64,000 bases of DNA from Cydia pomonella (Eukaryota > Arthropoda > Insecta > Lepidoptera > Tortricidae). The notes under the pieces are model-generated. The model searched no databases. It was not told the origin of the DNA and was given only the letters and a program-made list of their open reading frames with translations. Each line of letters starts with the position of its first letter. Position 1 is the first letter of the stretch. The translations under genes were made by a program, and so were the position numbers. This document shows positions 37,091 to 47,657 of this stretch, in pieces. Location: NCBI RefSeq assembly GCF_033807575.1, contig NC_084719.1:2046001-2110000 (forward strand). The letters run 5' to 3'.

Positions 37091-38615
37091 TATTTGTTTT
37101 TTATTGTTACAGTGACAATCAATATGGATCTCACATTATTGTACGTATTCGTAATCGTAGTTTAAACTGGCCTACTTGACGTTAGGTTGTGGATATCTCA
37201 GGGCCTACCGAGAACACCGGAAACCAAAATTTAGTTATGAGCTTCTTGCTAATTTGAGCAGCCTTGATCGTGTTTTCATTAGATACAGGTGCAGGTTCGG
37301 GCAAATTACAAGCCGATGTTGCTAAATAGAGGGATCTGTTTTTGAATATTTATGAGATATTAAAGGTTTATTGACTTGGACCGTATCCAAGGTAATAATG
37401 ATAGTTCTAGATGTTATCTTGTGGGCTATCTAAAAAGTTATGGTTTTCTAGAAAACGCTTTCAGACAAATTAAATAAAAAATTGGCAAATACAACATCGG
37501 ATAACATTTTTTTCGAAAGTATGTTAGGAAACCCATCTGGTAACTCAAAATACAATTGTTTTTTCGCAAGTAGGACTCAAGGGCTCTTTTAAATAAAATT
37601 AAATTAAACATTATTTATTTTCAGGCAACTCATCATCATCATTCGCTTGCCCTTATCCCATTCATTTGGGGTCGGCGCAGCATGTCTTTTCCTTCCATAT
37701 CTTTCTGTCACCCGTCATACATACCTTACAGACTAACATACATACAATAATAAAAATCTTAAAATATAAATTTCATTTTGACGACGCAGTTTTCGGTTGC
37801 GCCACCTTTTCCAAGTCAATACAAGATTTATAGTAACATCATATTGTGACATGAAAATACATTACACCGTTTATAAAACAGGCAATAACTGGGAAATCGT
37901 TACATTATAGAAAATAATTGCTACAACAGATATGTATATAGTCTCTATGGTTATAACTTTGCACCAAGTAAACAAAACAAAGTGAAAAGGTGTCTTTATA
38001 AACGTTACTTTGTTATTGCAACTGAATTAGCTTGGTCAGACACCAGGCCTCTTCGGCCTAGGCGATAATGAACAGAGCATGAAATTGTTTTGTCTCACCC
38101 CGCGACGGCATACAGTTTGACCGAATCTTGACCGAATTTCAATTCGTTCGACGCAATGTCGGAAAGTTCAACGATGGTTAAGGGGCCTATTTAACAGACC
38201 GCCGGACGGTATCGGCCTGTCAGTTAGAACAAAAAGTTGATAGTTCAAAGCCTCTAGTGTAAATTTATTCGATAGCGTGTTGTCTCATTTTGTATGGGAT
38301 TTAGAAACAGCGCGCCAAGCGGGACGTTTTGGAAAAATTAAAAATCCCGAAGGGGTACCGAATCAAGCAAATTTTGTTTAAACTTAACCTAAGTAGTAGT
38401 AAGTAATATGCAGTTTGTTCTGTACTCTGTAGGTACCTAATATAAGGCACACATGCAGGGTATTACTTATAATAATAATAATAAAATAATAAAATTCTTT
38501 ATTGTGCACTACTAAAGAAAAACTCATAATACAAACAATACAGGACTTAAATAATAATTGGGAGCTCACTATTCGCCAACAAACTGTCTTCAGTTTGGCG
38601 AAGCTTTTTTATGTA

Positions 38616-39103
38616 TACAGTGTGTCCCTAGCCATTGGACAAAGCCGAAATGTACATATGCATTAGGGTATTTAGAATTTAGTGTACAAAGTATCATAAT
38701 GCATAACAGCCGGTGTAGCGGTTTCGAAGAAATTAACAAATTACCAATTTTTACTTTGGAGCAGCCTGTATGTGTTAGTAGCTCCTATAGTAATATCCTC
38801 AAAGAATAGTATGGAACCTTCTTCAACCTTTTTGATTATCTTTTTTATTTATGACATTAATAAGCTTCTGACTTTTGAAAAATGTCATCATTATCAAATA
38901 TTTCGAACAAATTGTCAAAAACACTGCCAAAGATTAACACAGTGTGTTTCTTTTTGCTGTCGGTTATTGCAAATAACTTTTGTTCGAAAAAAATATTTTT
39001 TTATCTTTTGTTCTAATTTAAAAAATATTAACGTCAGAGCATTCCTGAGAAGTAACCCTATGTGGGATTTCAGGGTTTGTCTAATGGCTAAGGTCACCCT
39101 GTA
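38616..39103. mobile_element. Tc1/mariner-type MITE, 488 bp
   Basis: TA-bordered inverted ends: left TACAGTGTGTCCCTAGCCAT, right (inverted) TACAGGGTGACCTTAGCCAT, similar for about 35-50 bp. A plus frame at 38,772-39,128 runs through and past it and is not a gene. This is the last clear transposon before the gene island. Confidence 0.6.
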
Positions 39104-39637
39104 TAGTCATAAGTATTTGTTGAAATAAATAGAAATCTGTGGGCCCCTTTATACCGGGTGTGGCCTGTGAACAGGATAATTCTCGAAGTCAAAATTTGGG
39201 AGCTTGTCTTTTTTCAATGCCAAGTATATTTTTTGAAAGTTGTTCGTCATTTCTGTTCATTATTAAGAAAGCTATTGATTTTTAAACTTGTAAACCATAG
39301 ATTCTTCTGTAATATCCAATAAATTAACAATTAAAACTGTATAAAAATTCACAGTACATATTTATTCTGAAGAATAATACTAACTATCTGCATAAAGTTA
39401 TGGGACATCAAAGATTATGGCCCCATTTATCACAGCAATCTATCATACTATTCGCACGCCAAGTGGCAGCAATAAAATTACTTGCGACCTGTGCTTGACG
39501 CCTTCTTTGATTGATTGTATCACTATATCACTGTCACTGAAATTTCATTAGTTTTCTAAACTGGAGTATTACGAGTATGAAGTGGAAAAAAACATCAACT
39601 TTGTAGTTAGTTCAGTATTTAATAACTAGCTTAACAT

Positions 39638-39937
39638 CTAACGTGTCAAAAATTGTGCTGAGCATTGTCCTTCTCCTTTTTTCGATATGATTGATATTTT
39701 TTGACTCGAAGAACTTCTGGAGGTTGGATTACAAGGCGCAGAACCGTATACTGGAGTTATGGTCACGTAAGGGCTGGATGTTAGGCTACTTCCAGATGAC
39801 GTGGACGATGTCGATCCCGATTTGGTGAGCTCGATGTACTGACGCTTAGTAGAGCTGCAATTGTTGAATTTGTCGATCAAGCCAGAGACTTCCTTATCAG
39901 AACTCTTCTTGTAAGTTGTTATCTTACGGTCAGCCAT
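39638..39937 (-). CDS. Small Ser-rich basic protein, family S member 1
   Basis: I do not recognise this 99-residue protein. The start is the ATG at 39,937 (M-A-D-R-K); a longer frame upstream has no ATG. It is rich in Ser, Thr and Lys, with S-S-T-K-R-Q-Y near residue 28 and a Ser-rich middle (S-T-S-S-T-S-S-G-S-S). The start and first third resemble the 56.3 kb protein: M-[AV]-D-R-K, K-E-V-S, then S-x-T-K-R. No signal peptide or membrane segment is visible. Upstream there is a TATA-like TTTATAAC (about 40,216-40,223), an initiator CAGTC near 40,189, a possible donor CCAA|GTAATT and an acceptor TTTTATAG, consistent with a 5' UTR intron. Paralogy is inferred by eye; function is unknown. Confidence 0.55.
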   Translation of the reverse strand: MADRKITTYKKSSDKEVSGLIDKFNNCSSTKRQYIELTKSGSTSSTSSGSSLTSSPYVTITPVYGSAPCNPTSRSSSSQKISIISKKGEGQCSAQFLTR

Positions 39938-40186
39938 TTCGGTCGTATGTTCAAGCCGAGATGTGTTCACAAGTAAAACTCATCTATAAAATTGATACCA
40001 CTGAAGTATTTCGGTCACGCGAATAGTAGTCACTGGATAATAGTTTGCTTTCAGCGGAAATCACCAACTCTCCCGATCAGCACAAAGGAACTTAACGAAT
40101 TACTTGGAATTACACAAAAATCAGAATAATGATAGCGGCAATCTGCTACGGACAGGTACCGATTTCTTCGTCTGAATAGCGAATGA

Positions 40187-40223
40187 GACTGGCATGCCAT
40201 AGCAACACACTGTCGTTATAAAC
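40187..40223 (-). promoter_or_regulatory. Core promoter of the 39.6 kb gene
   Basis: Minus-strand TTTATAAC followed about 30 bp later by CCAGTCTCATTC, matching arthropod TATA plus initiator spacing. Confidence 0.45.
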
Positions 40224-40485
40224 TCGTTTTGTCAAGGACGTCTACAATCGCCAATTGAAGATTATTATCTGCAATGTTTCAGACATATTTATAAGAAGGT
40301 ACTGATTAAATTGCATCTTATGACGATTTAAGTCTGTTCCATACAGTTATTTTGTATTTTCAGGTATAGGTTAGTTATGTCAAATTAATATATTAATATT
40401 TGTGCTTAGAAACGCACAGGAATTTTCATGCCTTCAAAACCTCTACATCGTAAGTCAAGATCCCTGCTGTCGGTACATCTAGATT

Positions 40486-40761
40486 CTAGTACAGCATAAT
40501 TGGTCCTTGATCACAACCAGCCATGGCTACGAAATGATCAGGACAAAAGGGCAATTTCCCAAACAATATTTTTATGTTTAACTGTAATTTAAATCTATTT
40601 AGATTGGTGCGTAATCTCCAATTGTTCTGCATTGAGTTATTGAATGTATTCCAAGGGAAACCAATTATACTTTGAAAAAAACAAAGTTGAAGTGTTAACA
40701 AAGGATCGTTTGGACAGGTCTTAATTGGCTCTGATTGAAGCGTCTCAAGGCCTACAATCAT
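40486..40761 (-). CDS. Unrecognised 91-residue protein, tentative family N member 1
   Basis: ATG at 40,761 to stop at 40,486, intronless. A TATA box (TTTATAAA, about 40,796-40,803) and an initiator-like TTAGTCTTCATTC place the transcript start only about 5-15 bases before this ATG, so the leader would be extremely short. The protein is hydrophobic with five Cys and ends in a G-C-D-Q-G-P-like tail. The stretch R-F-K-L-Q-L ... L-F-G-K-L-P ... D-H-F loosely matches K-F-K-R-G-V ... L-F-L-G-N-T-P-E-E-F in the 55.8 kb protein, and both are about the same length. No signal peptide is evident. The relationship is tentative and the function unknown. Confidence 0.45.
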   Translation of the reverse strand: MIVGLETLQSEPIKTCPNDPLLTLQLCFFQSIIGFPWNTFNNSMQNNWRLRTNLNRFKLQLNIKILFGKLPFCPDHFVAMAGCDQGPIMLY

Positions 40762-41095
40762 TGAATGAAGACTAATCAGCTCAAGAGCATTCAATTTATA
40801 AAGACCGTGACCAAGACAACATATATCATATAGTTCTTGAGTGTCTAAGTTTTTGCAGTCTTGTTATTACTTATGTATCGATCATCTTTTATCATGTTTA
40901 TCATAGTTTGAACTTTTGACAAGTAGACGTTCAAGTGATCCAGCTTTGTGTCAAGTGCCAAGTAAACATTACAAATTAATGAAACGATGCGAATTTACTT
41001 AAATAAACTTTTATTCAATAACTTAACCCTCTAATGCATGTGTACATTAACTCTGTTACATAGATTAACATAATTACATCTAATAAGATTCTTTT

Positions 41096-42559
41096 TCAAT
41101 GTGGAATTACTGACTTTTTATTTCTAGACAAAGCAAACCTTTCACGCTTAAGACTTAAAAAAGTTTCACTATCTCCAGGTTTTCTCATAGCAAAGTCAAG
41201 GTCCCTCGGTTTCATGAATTGTTCAACTAGATCATCGGTGACATATCTTTTCCGCTCTTGGTGTTCACTGACCATATCCTGGAGTACTCTTGTCAACGCT
41301 TGATTCAAATCTCCAGTTAGTAAAGCTCCACTCGTGTAACCCTGTGAAAAAAATCCACCATTAACATAATAAATAACCTATTGATTAACAATCAATTTCA
41401 CAAGGAAGAATAAATTACTTTTCTGAGTTGATCCAGTTGATCATCATCCTTGAGGAAAAATTTCAGCCACTGGTAGGAAATGTCGATATCACAATTCCCG
41501 CCGAATTCCCTGTGCTCTTCGACAGTTGGCCGTCCACCGGAGAACGCCTTTTTCTTTATTTTATTTTTAATTTCCATGGGACTGTCAGTCAAAAATATCG
41601 TGGAATTAACATCACTGGCAGACATTCTTGACTGCGATCCTTGCAATGCTGGGAGGATTGATGAATGTAGCAATGCTGGCTTGAGGAAACCCAATTTGGG
41701 TGCAATATCTCTTGTCATTCTGAAGTAAGGATCTTGATCAATGTCACAAGTAATCAAGCATGGGAGCTTAGCATTCTTAAAAATAAATGGAAAAGTGCTG
41801 GAAAAAGCTGGAGCTGCTTGAGTCGGTGGGAATGCTATTTTACCAACAGAATCACTGTCATCAAATCCAAAGATCTCTTTGATTTGGTTGTACGTTACAC
41901 ACTTTTGAATTCGAATCATGTTTTGGTAGAAAGCTGGATTGTTTCCAATATGCTCGAGATTTGAAAATATAAATGTCTTTTTGACATCGAAACCAAAGGC
42001 TATTATGTCCTTGGTGTTCTCGTACGCAAGATCGATAGCATCTTCAACCTTTATGTTCTTCTGTATCGATTTCTCGTCGTCATTCAGTTGTATCACCAGT
42101 GGAACGTCAAAGACATCTTGGAGCCACTTGCAAAATACAAATGGTATCATGTCTCCTACGTGCATAGCACCTGAACTAGGACCTCTTCCAGTGAACAAGT
42201 AAAACGGCTGGCCCTGCTCGTAAAAATCCAATGCCGTATGCACATCACAGTGTGAAGAAAATAAGCCACGACGCAAAAAGTGATGACATGGTTTCCCGGT
42301 GATCTTTTCAAATCTTTCTAGCAGCCCTTGATCTACCTTCGAACTGCCAAACCACTCTGAAAAAGATAACGTACATTTTATGACCATGACACTCATCAAC
42401 TTAAAAATTATCGCTTCGTGATTTAGAAGTATACTCACCTATCAACTTCTTGTAGTCTATTCCTATATCATCCATGCTCGTAACAGTCCAAGGATCAACG
42501 ACATCTTCAGTGTCTTCCTTGATATTTAACTTTTCAATTTTTCTTCTTATAGCCCCCAT
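41096..42559 (-). CDS. TrpRS: Tryptophanyl-tRNA synthetase paralogue with altered signature motifs
   Basis: Three coding exons: 42,559-42,439, 42,356-41,419 and 41,341-41,096, all with GT-AG borders and in phase, give 434 residues. The sequence follows eukaryotic cytosolic TrpRS from D-Y-K-K-L-I and F-G-S-S-K through D-D-E-K (about 133-136), D-Q-D-P-Y-F-R-M-T-R-D and the F-G-G-N-C-D block to the Y-T-S-G-A-L-L-T-G end. There is no WHEP domain. Two catalytic signatures differ from the family: the HIGH-equivalent H-V-G-H is H-V-G-D (residues 106-109, Asp codon at 42,153-42,151), and KMSAS is R-M-S-A-S (284-288). The first exon of the transcript is non-coding (ends 42,688), with a 5' intron to about 42,598. 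Normal TrpRS charges tRNA-Trp in the cytosol; with the second His replaced, aminoacylation may be reduced or lost. I infer a diverged duplicate, not the housekeeping gene. Confidence 0.85.
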
Positions 42560-42589
42560 TTTCAATTATTCTTCGAGAATCGACGGTTG

Positions 42590-42945
42590 TTCTGACTGCA
42601 ATAAATGTTATACTTATTAAACTTATTAACTTGCAATAAGGTCGGAAATTTCATCATACATGAAGCAAAATATCAATTTGTACTTACATGAGATGCTTTA
42701 AATAACGACGCACAAAACATAAAACACCCAGTTGTTTATTCCACAACCACGTCTCTTCCCGGCTAGGACACGACTAAAGTTCCCGTGGTTCTGCGGCTTT
42801 TTATATCAACGATTCCCTCAGCATCCATGTTAGCTCTTGTAACAAGAATTTATTGTGAGTAATTAATGTGATTCATGATCGTTCAAATTACGTCACGTGT
42901 TCCGATTAAACTCGAAACAAACAGGAAGATGACCTTATTGGGAAA
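42590..42945 (-). promoter_or_regulatory. Promoter, non-coding exon 1 and 5' intron of the TrpRS paralogue (duplicated cassette, copy 1)
   Basis: Minus strand: TATA box GATATAAAAAGCC (about 42,796-42,806), initiator TTTAGTCG near 42,775, exon 1 ending CATCTCAT|GTAAGT at 42,688, and acceptor TTATTGCAG at about 42,598. The same block, about nine bases in ten identical by eye, lies before the IAP gene at 46,470-46,815, including the distal phrase CAGGAAGATGACCTTAT. Confidence 0.8.
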
Positions 42946-43600
42946 TTTCCGGTCTTTCCACGGGAATGTCACGTGATTTATGTTCGGGCGCTTGTGTTCT
43001 AGGATATTTCTGTTGGTGATAAATACGGTCGTTTTGATTGACCCTCAATGGACTTCAGACATGTAGATTGTTTCATAGAAACTTTTCCATTTGCAAACTA
43101 ATAATGATTCTTCATGATGAATCTGATGAATTCTTTGAGCTCTTTCGATCCACTGACGGCTAACTTCAAAATTGTCATCTATTCTATTTTAAAGAATTGC
43201 AGTTCTTTAGGATAGTCCTTACAACACAATATAATAATATTGAAACACTCTGAGGATGGCGTTTCTTCTATATTAATTTAAGATAAGCCAATTGGTTGAA
43301 ACTGGTTTTCAATGCCATGCCTCACAACAGCACTGTTGCAAATAACATTCGTTTGTTACAGTATACCTATCGAAAACAAGTTTATTATACCTCTTTTGCG
43401 GTCAATATACCACAATAATGAGGAATACACCAATGAATTTCAGTTATTGCGTCATCTTTTTAAAATAACATAAAATGGAATTGTGAGCTTCTAGAAAACA
43501 AGATGATAACGATGAGTACTGAGAATTTTTATTACTATTAAATTAACTGGTGTGACGTGCCAGAGTCAAACTAATTACGTTAGGGTGGCTTATCTCCTCA

Positions 43601-43635
43601 GTATAAAAAAGGAAGTCATCATCGGTTGTTTCAGT
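43601..43635 (+). promoter_or_regulatory. Core promoter of the Trp-rich secreted protein gene
   Basis: GTATAAAAAAGG at 43,601 and TCAGT at 43,631-43,635, 30 bp apart, form a textbook arthropod TATA plus initiator. It diverges from the TrpRS paralogue promoter, with about 0.85 kb between the two start sites. Confidence 0.75.
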
Positions 43636-43824
43636 TGAAAATTGTCTGTCGACACGAGTGGTCAACTTCAACAGGAAATATCTGCTGGTAAGTGTTGTTA
43701 TCTTTGAAATTTTATATTTGTGTTTTATAGTCCAATGTCTTGCTAATTATGAGTCATATTGCTATGGTGATTGTGACTCATAGTAATGTATTAACATATG
43801 CTATTTCTTTAATTTTATAGAAAT

Positions 43825-44238
43825 ATGGCGAGACTTGGATCGATTTTCCATGTCGGACTAGTCGTGGTTATGGTGGTTGCTGGTACAACTTCGCAATGGG
43901 TAGATGACACATGGCACTCAGAAAATCGGGCCACCGAATGGAAATATGGGTACCGACAACCGGAATACCGCCAGTGGCCGTGGGAAACCAATAGACCGCA
44001 ACAAGAGCGGAAAGCTACAGAATGGAAGAATGGTCAGAAGGAGAACAGTGGTCACTTAGTATGGAAAAATGGCCGTTGGGATTGGAGCTATGGTAACTCA
44101 GAGTTAGAAGCCCAAGCTGAAAATTGGAGGAATAGCAATTCACAACCAGGATATGGTTATCGGCCGACGGAAGATAGATGGCAGATAGAACAGCAAGCTA
44201 AACAATGGCAAAATGGCGCGGGCAGATGGGTGTACTAA
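43825..44238 (+). CDS. Secreted Trp-rich protein with degenerate repeats
   Basis: A 137-residue protein in one coding exon. The non-coding exon 1 (about 43,632-43,687) ends CTGCTG|GTAAGT and the acceptor TTTTATAG lies just before AAATATGG, which fixes this start. Residues 1-23 form a signal peptide (basic start, V-V-V-M-V-V core, small residues near the cut). The mature part has no Cys but 13 Trp, arranged in a loose repeat A-T-E-W-K-x-G / L-V-W-K-N-G / A-E-N-W-R-N / A-K-Q-W-Q-N-G. Trp plus Gln, Asn, Gly and Arg dominate. A polyadenylation signal AATAAA lies at 44,354. A structural, coating or ligand-binding extracellular role would fit, but I do not recognise the family and no function can be assigned. 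Confidence 0.8.
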   Translation: MARLGSIFHVGLVVVMVVAGTTSQWVDDTWHSENRATEWKYGYRQPEYRQWPWETNRPQQERKATEWKNGQKENSGHLVWKNGRWDWSYGNSELEAQAENWRNSNSQPGYGYRPTEDRWQIEQQAKQWQNGAGRWVY

Positions 44239-44359
44239 TCAATGACATTTTATGGAATCTTCAGAAGCAAGATAAAAAAAAAATTTGTACGTTCATTAGC
44301 TTTGAAGAAAATGTCTCTTAGTTTGAAATTTTTTGTAAAATTGATAATCATGTAATAAA

Positions 44360-45226
44360 AGTAGATTTCATGTATAAATTCATACTTTTATTATCTTCTT
44401 TACATTATTATAAACCTTTTGATCATAAGTACCTACGACCTAAGTTCTTCAAGTCGAAATATTGGTTGAATAACTAACATATGAAATGGAAGAAATTATT
44501 TCTGCTACTGTTATCCTGATCATATATTTTTAGCGAAAGATGCCACAGCAACCTTTGAACTATAGAAGCAAGAGCTTCCTGTTAATATGGTCATTCAAAT
44601 TATTTTGTCCATAAACTTCAGATACTTTAGTTTAGTTTCAAGTAATACTTATCTAGAAATCTTCTAGCAGCATAGAAAATACAAAATGATACTTAGAAAT
44701 ATCGCTATTGTCTTAATGGTCAGTTGTTTGCTTTGAACAACTTAAAGAATTTTGCTCAATCTACCTCGGCAATACGATTGATCTTAAATTTTTGGCACTT
44801 AAATTCTTGTTTGTATAGTAATCATCACTTTAACGTTTTAGTGTAAGACATTTTTAAATTTCACGAAGCTATAGGTAGAAAAAAAAAAAAAATTAAAATT
44901 TTACTTTATTTTATTTTCTTTATAATACTACACTAATAGTATACTTAGGAACTATACATAAAATACTTTATAGCTAAATTATCCAATACTGCTATTCCTT
45001 ACTTCAATACTGTCTAATTTGAAGCCCTGAATATCAATGATAATACAGTTTATAGCTCTATATCTGGCTGTTACGGAAGACAATCTTGGTGGTGTCTCGT
45101 TATTTGGATATTGTCTGTAAAATTGATTTTTCCTCATTTTTGACCTCGACTTAAATTATCTTAATCTTAATATAATCTTAATGTAATTTTAATAGATTAA
45201 CTTAAACAATTCTTAACGGGGTCTCT
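44360..45226. other. Intergenic sequence and IAP 3' UTR
   Basis: No gene seen from 44,360 to about 44,890. The A-run and the minus-strand AATAAA signals near 44,900-44,920 are suitable for ending the IAP transcript, so about 44,900-45,226 is probably its 3' UTR. Confidence 0.45.
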
Positions 45227-46213
45227 TTATGCGATGCGCGCACGGACCGTTGCGCGAATGGGCGTCCGGCAAATTGGACAGAGGGACAAGTTGGGCCCGC
45301 ATTTATTACAACTGGACATATGCTTACAAGGCAACATAACTATAGACAATTCTGCTACACAGCATATTCTACATTTAGGGATATCATTGTCTACCGAGCC
45401 GGACTCTGTTTCTCGTTCTTGGAAGTTTTCGATCGTTTCTGTGTTTTCCTTGGGAATTGGTACTTCGAATGGTTCCCCCTCCTCCGCAAGTCTGGTGATT
45501 TTATTAGCTGCAAGCTCAATGAACTCCGGTCCTCGAACAGACCAGACGTAGTAACACTTAGGAAACCAGTGTGCGTGCTCAATCCATGGGTCATCTTCGG
45601 GTATCCAATTACTGAGTCCACCACCACAATGATAGCATTTGGTTTTATCACTTTCCCTAACATAGAAAAATCCTGCTTCGGCCATTTTTTCTGGAGTTAG
45701 CGTTGGCGGACCAAGCCAATTTGTAAAAGTTCGTTGGCGAATTTTTTCGGTGATGTAATCTTTATGCTGGGGTGAACAATGATAACCAAAACATTGTATT
45801 GCTCCCTGTGGAGTTGTTGGGTCTAGTTCTTTTAATGTTGAGCGTCGATAGTAAGAATAATCAATGATGATCCGCTTACTTTGAACTGCCACATAAATGT
45901 GGTCTTCATCTATTGGTACATTACCGCATGGTTCTCCTTTGGCAAATCGGCAGATTGGTGACCATCTTCGATGATCTGTCATTGCGTCATCTCCTTCTAT
46001 CCATCTAGAAATATCTATTCCACACTCGAAACATTTGACGCTATCTTTAAAACCAGTGTAAAAAAATCCTGCGGCTGCAAGGTGGTCCGGGTTCATAAAT
46101 ATTACCGACCACGTTGAATAAGTATCTCTTCTTACGGCTTCACGTTTGTACTCAGGATGTCTGGTTCGGAGGGAATTGACAATAGAGTTGGGCATTACTG
46201 CCTCTTCTTCCAT
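45227..46213 (-). CDS. Inhibitor-of-apoptosis protein, two BIR domains and a RING
   Basis: An intronless frame of 328 residues. BIR1 spans about 25-93 with zinc ligands C61, C64, H81, C88; BIR2 about 158-225 with C193, C196, H213, C220 (both C-x2-C-x16-H-x6-C). The RING is C281-R-I-C, C296-K-H, C302-N-K-C and C312-P-I-C. IAPs of this layout bind caspases or IAP antagonists through BIRs and ubiquitinate through the RING in the cytoplasm. All zinc ligands are present, so it looks functional; BIR1 is diverged around the usual W-P position (S-T-W-S-V). The ATG follows an acceptor ATCATTTCAG at 46,230 by 16 bases. Promoter and 5' exon are a copy of those of the TrpRS paralogue. A conserved two-BIR IAP of Lepidoptera should have a separate locus; I infer this is an extra, possibly retroposed, copy. 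Confidence 0.88.
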   Translation of the reverse strand: MEEEAVMPNSIVNSLRTRHPEYKREAVRRDTYSTWSVIFMNPDHLAAAGFFYTGFKDSVKCFECGIDISRWIEGDDAMTDHRRWSPICRFAKGEPCGNVPIDEDHIYVAVQSKRIIIDYSYYRRSTLKELDPTTPQGAIQCFGYHCSPQHKDYITEKIRQRTFTNWLGPPTLTPEKMAEAGFFYVRESDKTKCYHCGGGLSNWIPEDDPWIEHAHWFPKCYYVWSVRGPEFIELAANKITRLAEEGEPFEVPIPKENTETIENFQERETESGSVDNDIPKCRICCVAELSIVMLPCKHMSSCNKCGPNLSLCPICRTPIRATVRARIA

Positions 46214-46469
46214 CTTGTTGGCAGAACGGCTGAAATGATTACTGTGATTAGATGTCTTAATTCTTCTGGCATAACTTCAACTACTTTGTAAAATCTCTCG
46301 TAAAGTAAATTCAGTTTCTTGCTCTTTTTACCCTTCTGTAGAATGACAATAGAAACATTAAACTGTCGATAGACAAAAAGACTAAAATCGTCCACCCAAA
46401 TCGCCTAGCGTACTCTAATATAAGAGCTCAGCGAAGAGAGGAGTAACGATACATTTAGAAGGTCACACT

Positions 46470-46815
46470 GATTGCAATAAATTATGTTACTTATTAAACT
46501 TATCGACTTGTAATGAGGTCGGAAATTTCATCATACATGAAGAAAAATATCAATTTGTACTTACATGAGATGCTTCAAATAACGCCGCACAAAACATAAA
46601 ACACCCAGTTGTTTATTCCACAACCACGTCTCTTTCCTGCTAGGACACGAATGAACTTCCCGCGGTTCTGTGGCTGTTTATATCAACGATTCCCTCAGCA
46701 TCCATGTTAGTTCACGAGAGTTTATTATGAGTAATAAATGTGATTCATTATCATTGAAATGACGTCCTCGGCTCCAATTAAACTTGAAACCAACAGGAAG
46801 ATGACCTTATAAGAC
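46470..46815 (-). promoter_or_regulatory. Promoter, non-coding exon 1 and 5' intron start of the IAP (duplicated cassette, copy 2)
   Basis: TATA GATATAAACAG (about 46,675-46,685), initiator TTCATTCG near 46,650, and exon 1 ending CATCTCAT|GTAAGT at 46,565, as in copy 1. The acceptor of copy 1 (TTATTGCAG) reads TTATTGCAATCAG here. Several upstream ATGs lie between it and the coding start, which are removed if the acceptor at 46,230 is used. Confidence 0.75.
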
Positions 46816-47600
46816 TACTTTAGGTTTTTGACCAGTAGAGAATCTAACTTGTAAATTTTAATGCCAAAGATGATTACATTCAAGTACACGTAATTTGGTG
46901 AATGCAGATTTTAACATTACTTTACAATTTCTTAATATTTTTCAGTGTTTGAATAAGTATTGCGAGATTTAAAGACAATAAGTCTGTATGATAATCAACA
47001 AATCAACAAAAGACTGCCAGATAAATTCATGTAGACAAATGAAGTAATATTAGATATTCAGTTCATATAGGTGAGCAATTTGCTGATTTATGTAAATCAC
47101 AGTATAGATATCTTAGTAGCTAAAGCTGAAAAAAGTATTTTTAACTAGTAAGGTAAATGATGTTTAATGTTGGCCCTCTCGTTCTTGTTGAGAGAAAAAT
47201 TTACAAGAGCAGATTTTGAATGTGTCAAAGCTAAGTGAGTTAATTATTTCATCTGGTAAATCCCTCCAGAGTCGGATAGCAGATACTACAAAAGAGTGTT
47301 CATAGACTGCACTGGTAGGTTGGAATTTTGAAAGTATTGTTCTACTTGGCAGCTATTTTCTCTGATCTTCTGATATCTGAAGGTAGCCTATTTTTCTGAG
47401 CGCATGATCAATTCCTTACTTTCGTTATTCAATTGAATCAATTGTTGACAGCTTAATTATCTCTTTCTAACAACTGCAATAAGTTTCAAAAAAATTTTGG
47501 CACTTCTTCAGAATAACAAAATTTGCAAGGGTTGCATCACTCTGATTTGCTATCTCAAAATTCTACATTTTTTGAACAGGAAAAATCATAGTCATTTGTA
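46816..47600. other. No supported gene
   Basis: AT-rich, single-copy-looking spacer between the IAP promoter and the 3' end of the 48 kb gene. A minus-strand AATAAA near 47,617 serves the latter. Confidence 0.4.
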
Positions 47601-47657
47601 TTTAAAAATATATACCTTTATTAAACAAAATACTGAATTATCTAGCCGAGTTACGTG

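Noticed and set aside
38772..39128. 118-codon plus frame before the island
   Set aside because: It lies across the right half and border of a TA-flanked MITE.
42599..42850. Promoter cassette as an ordinary dispersed repeat
   Set aside because: Only two copies in the window, each exactly at the 5' end of a gene with a functional-looking donor, and with no transposon ends.
46195..46395. 66-codon minus frame overlapping the IAP start
   Set aside because: Its first codon is not ATG and it lies in the predicted 5' intron of the IAP transcript.
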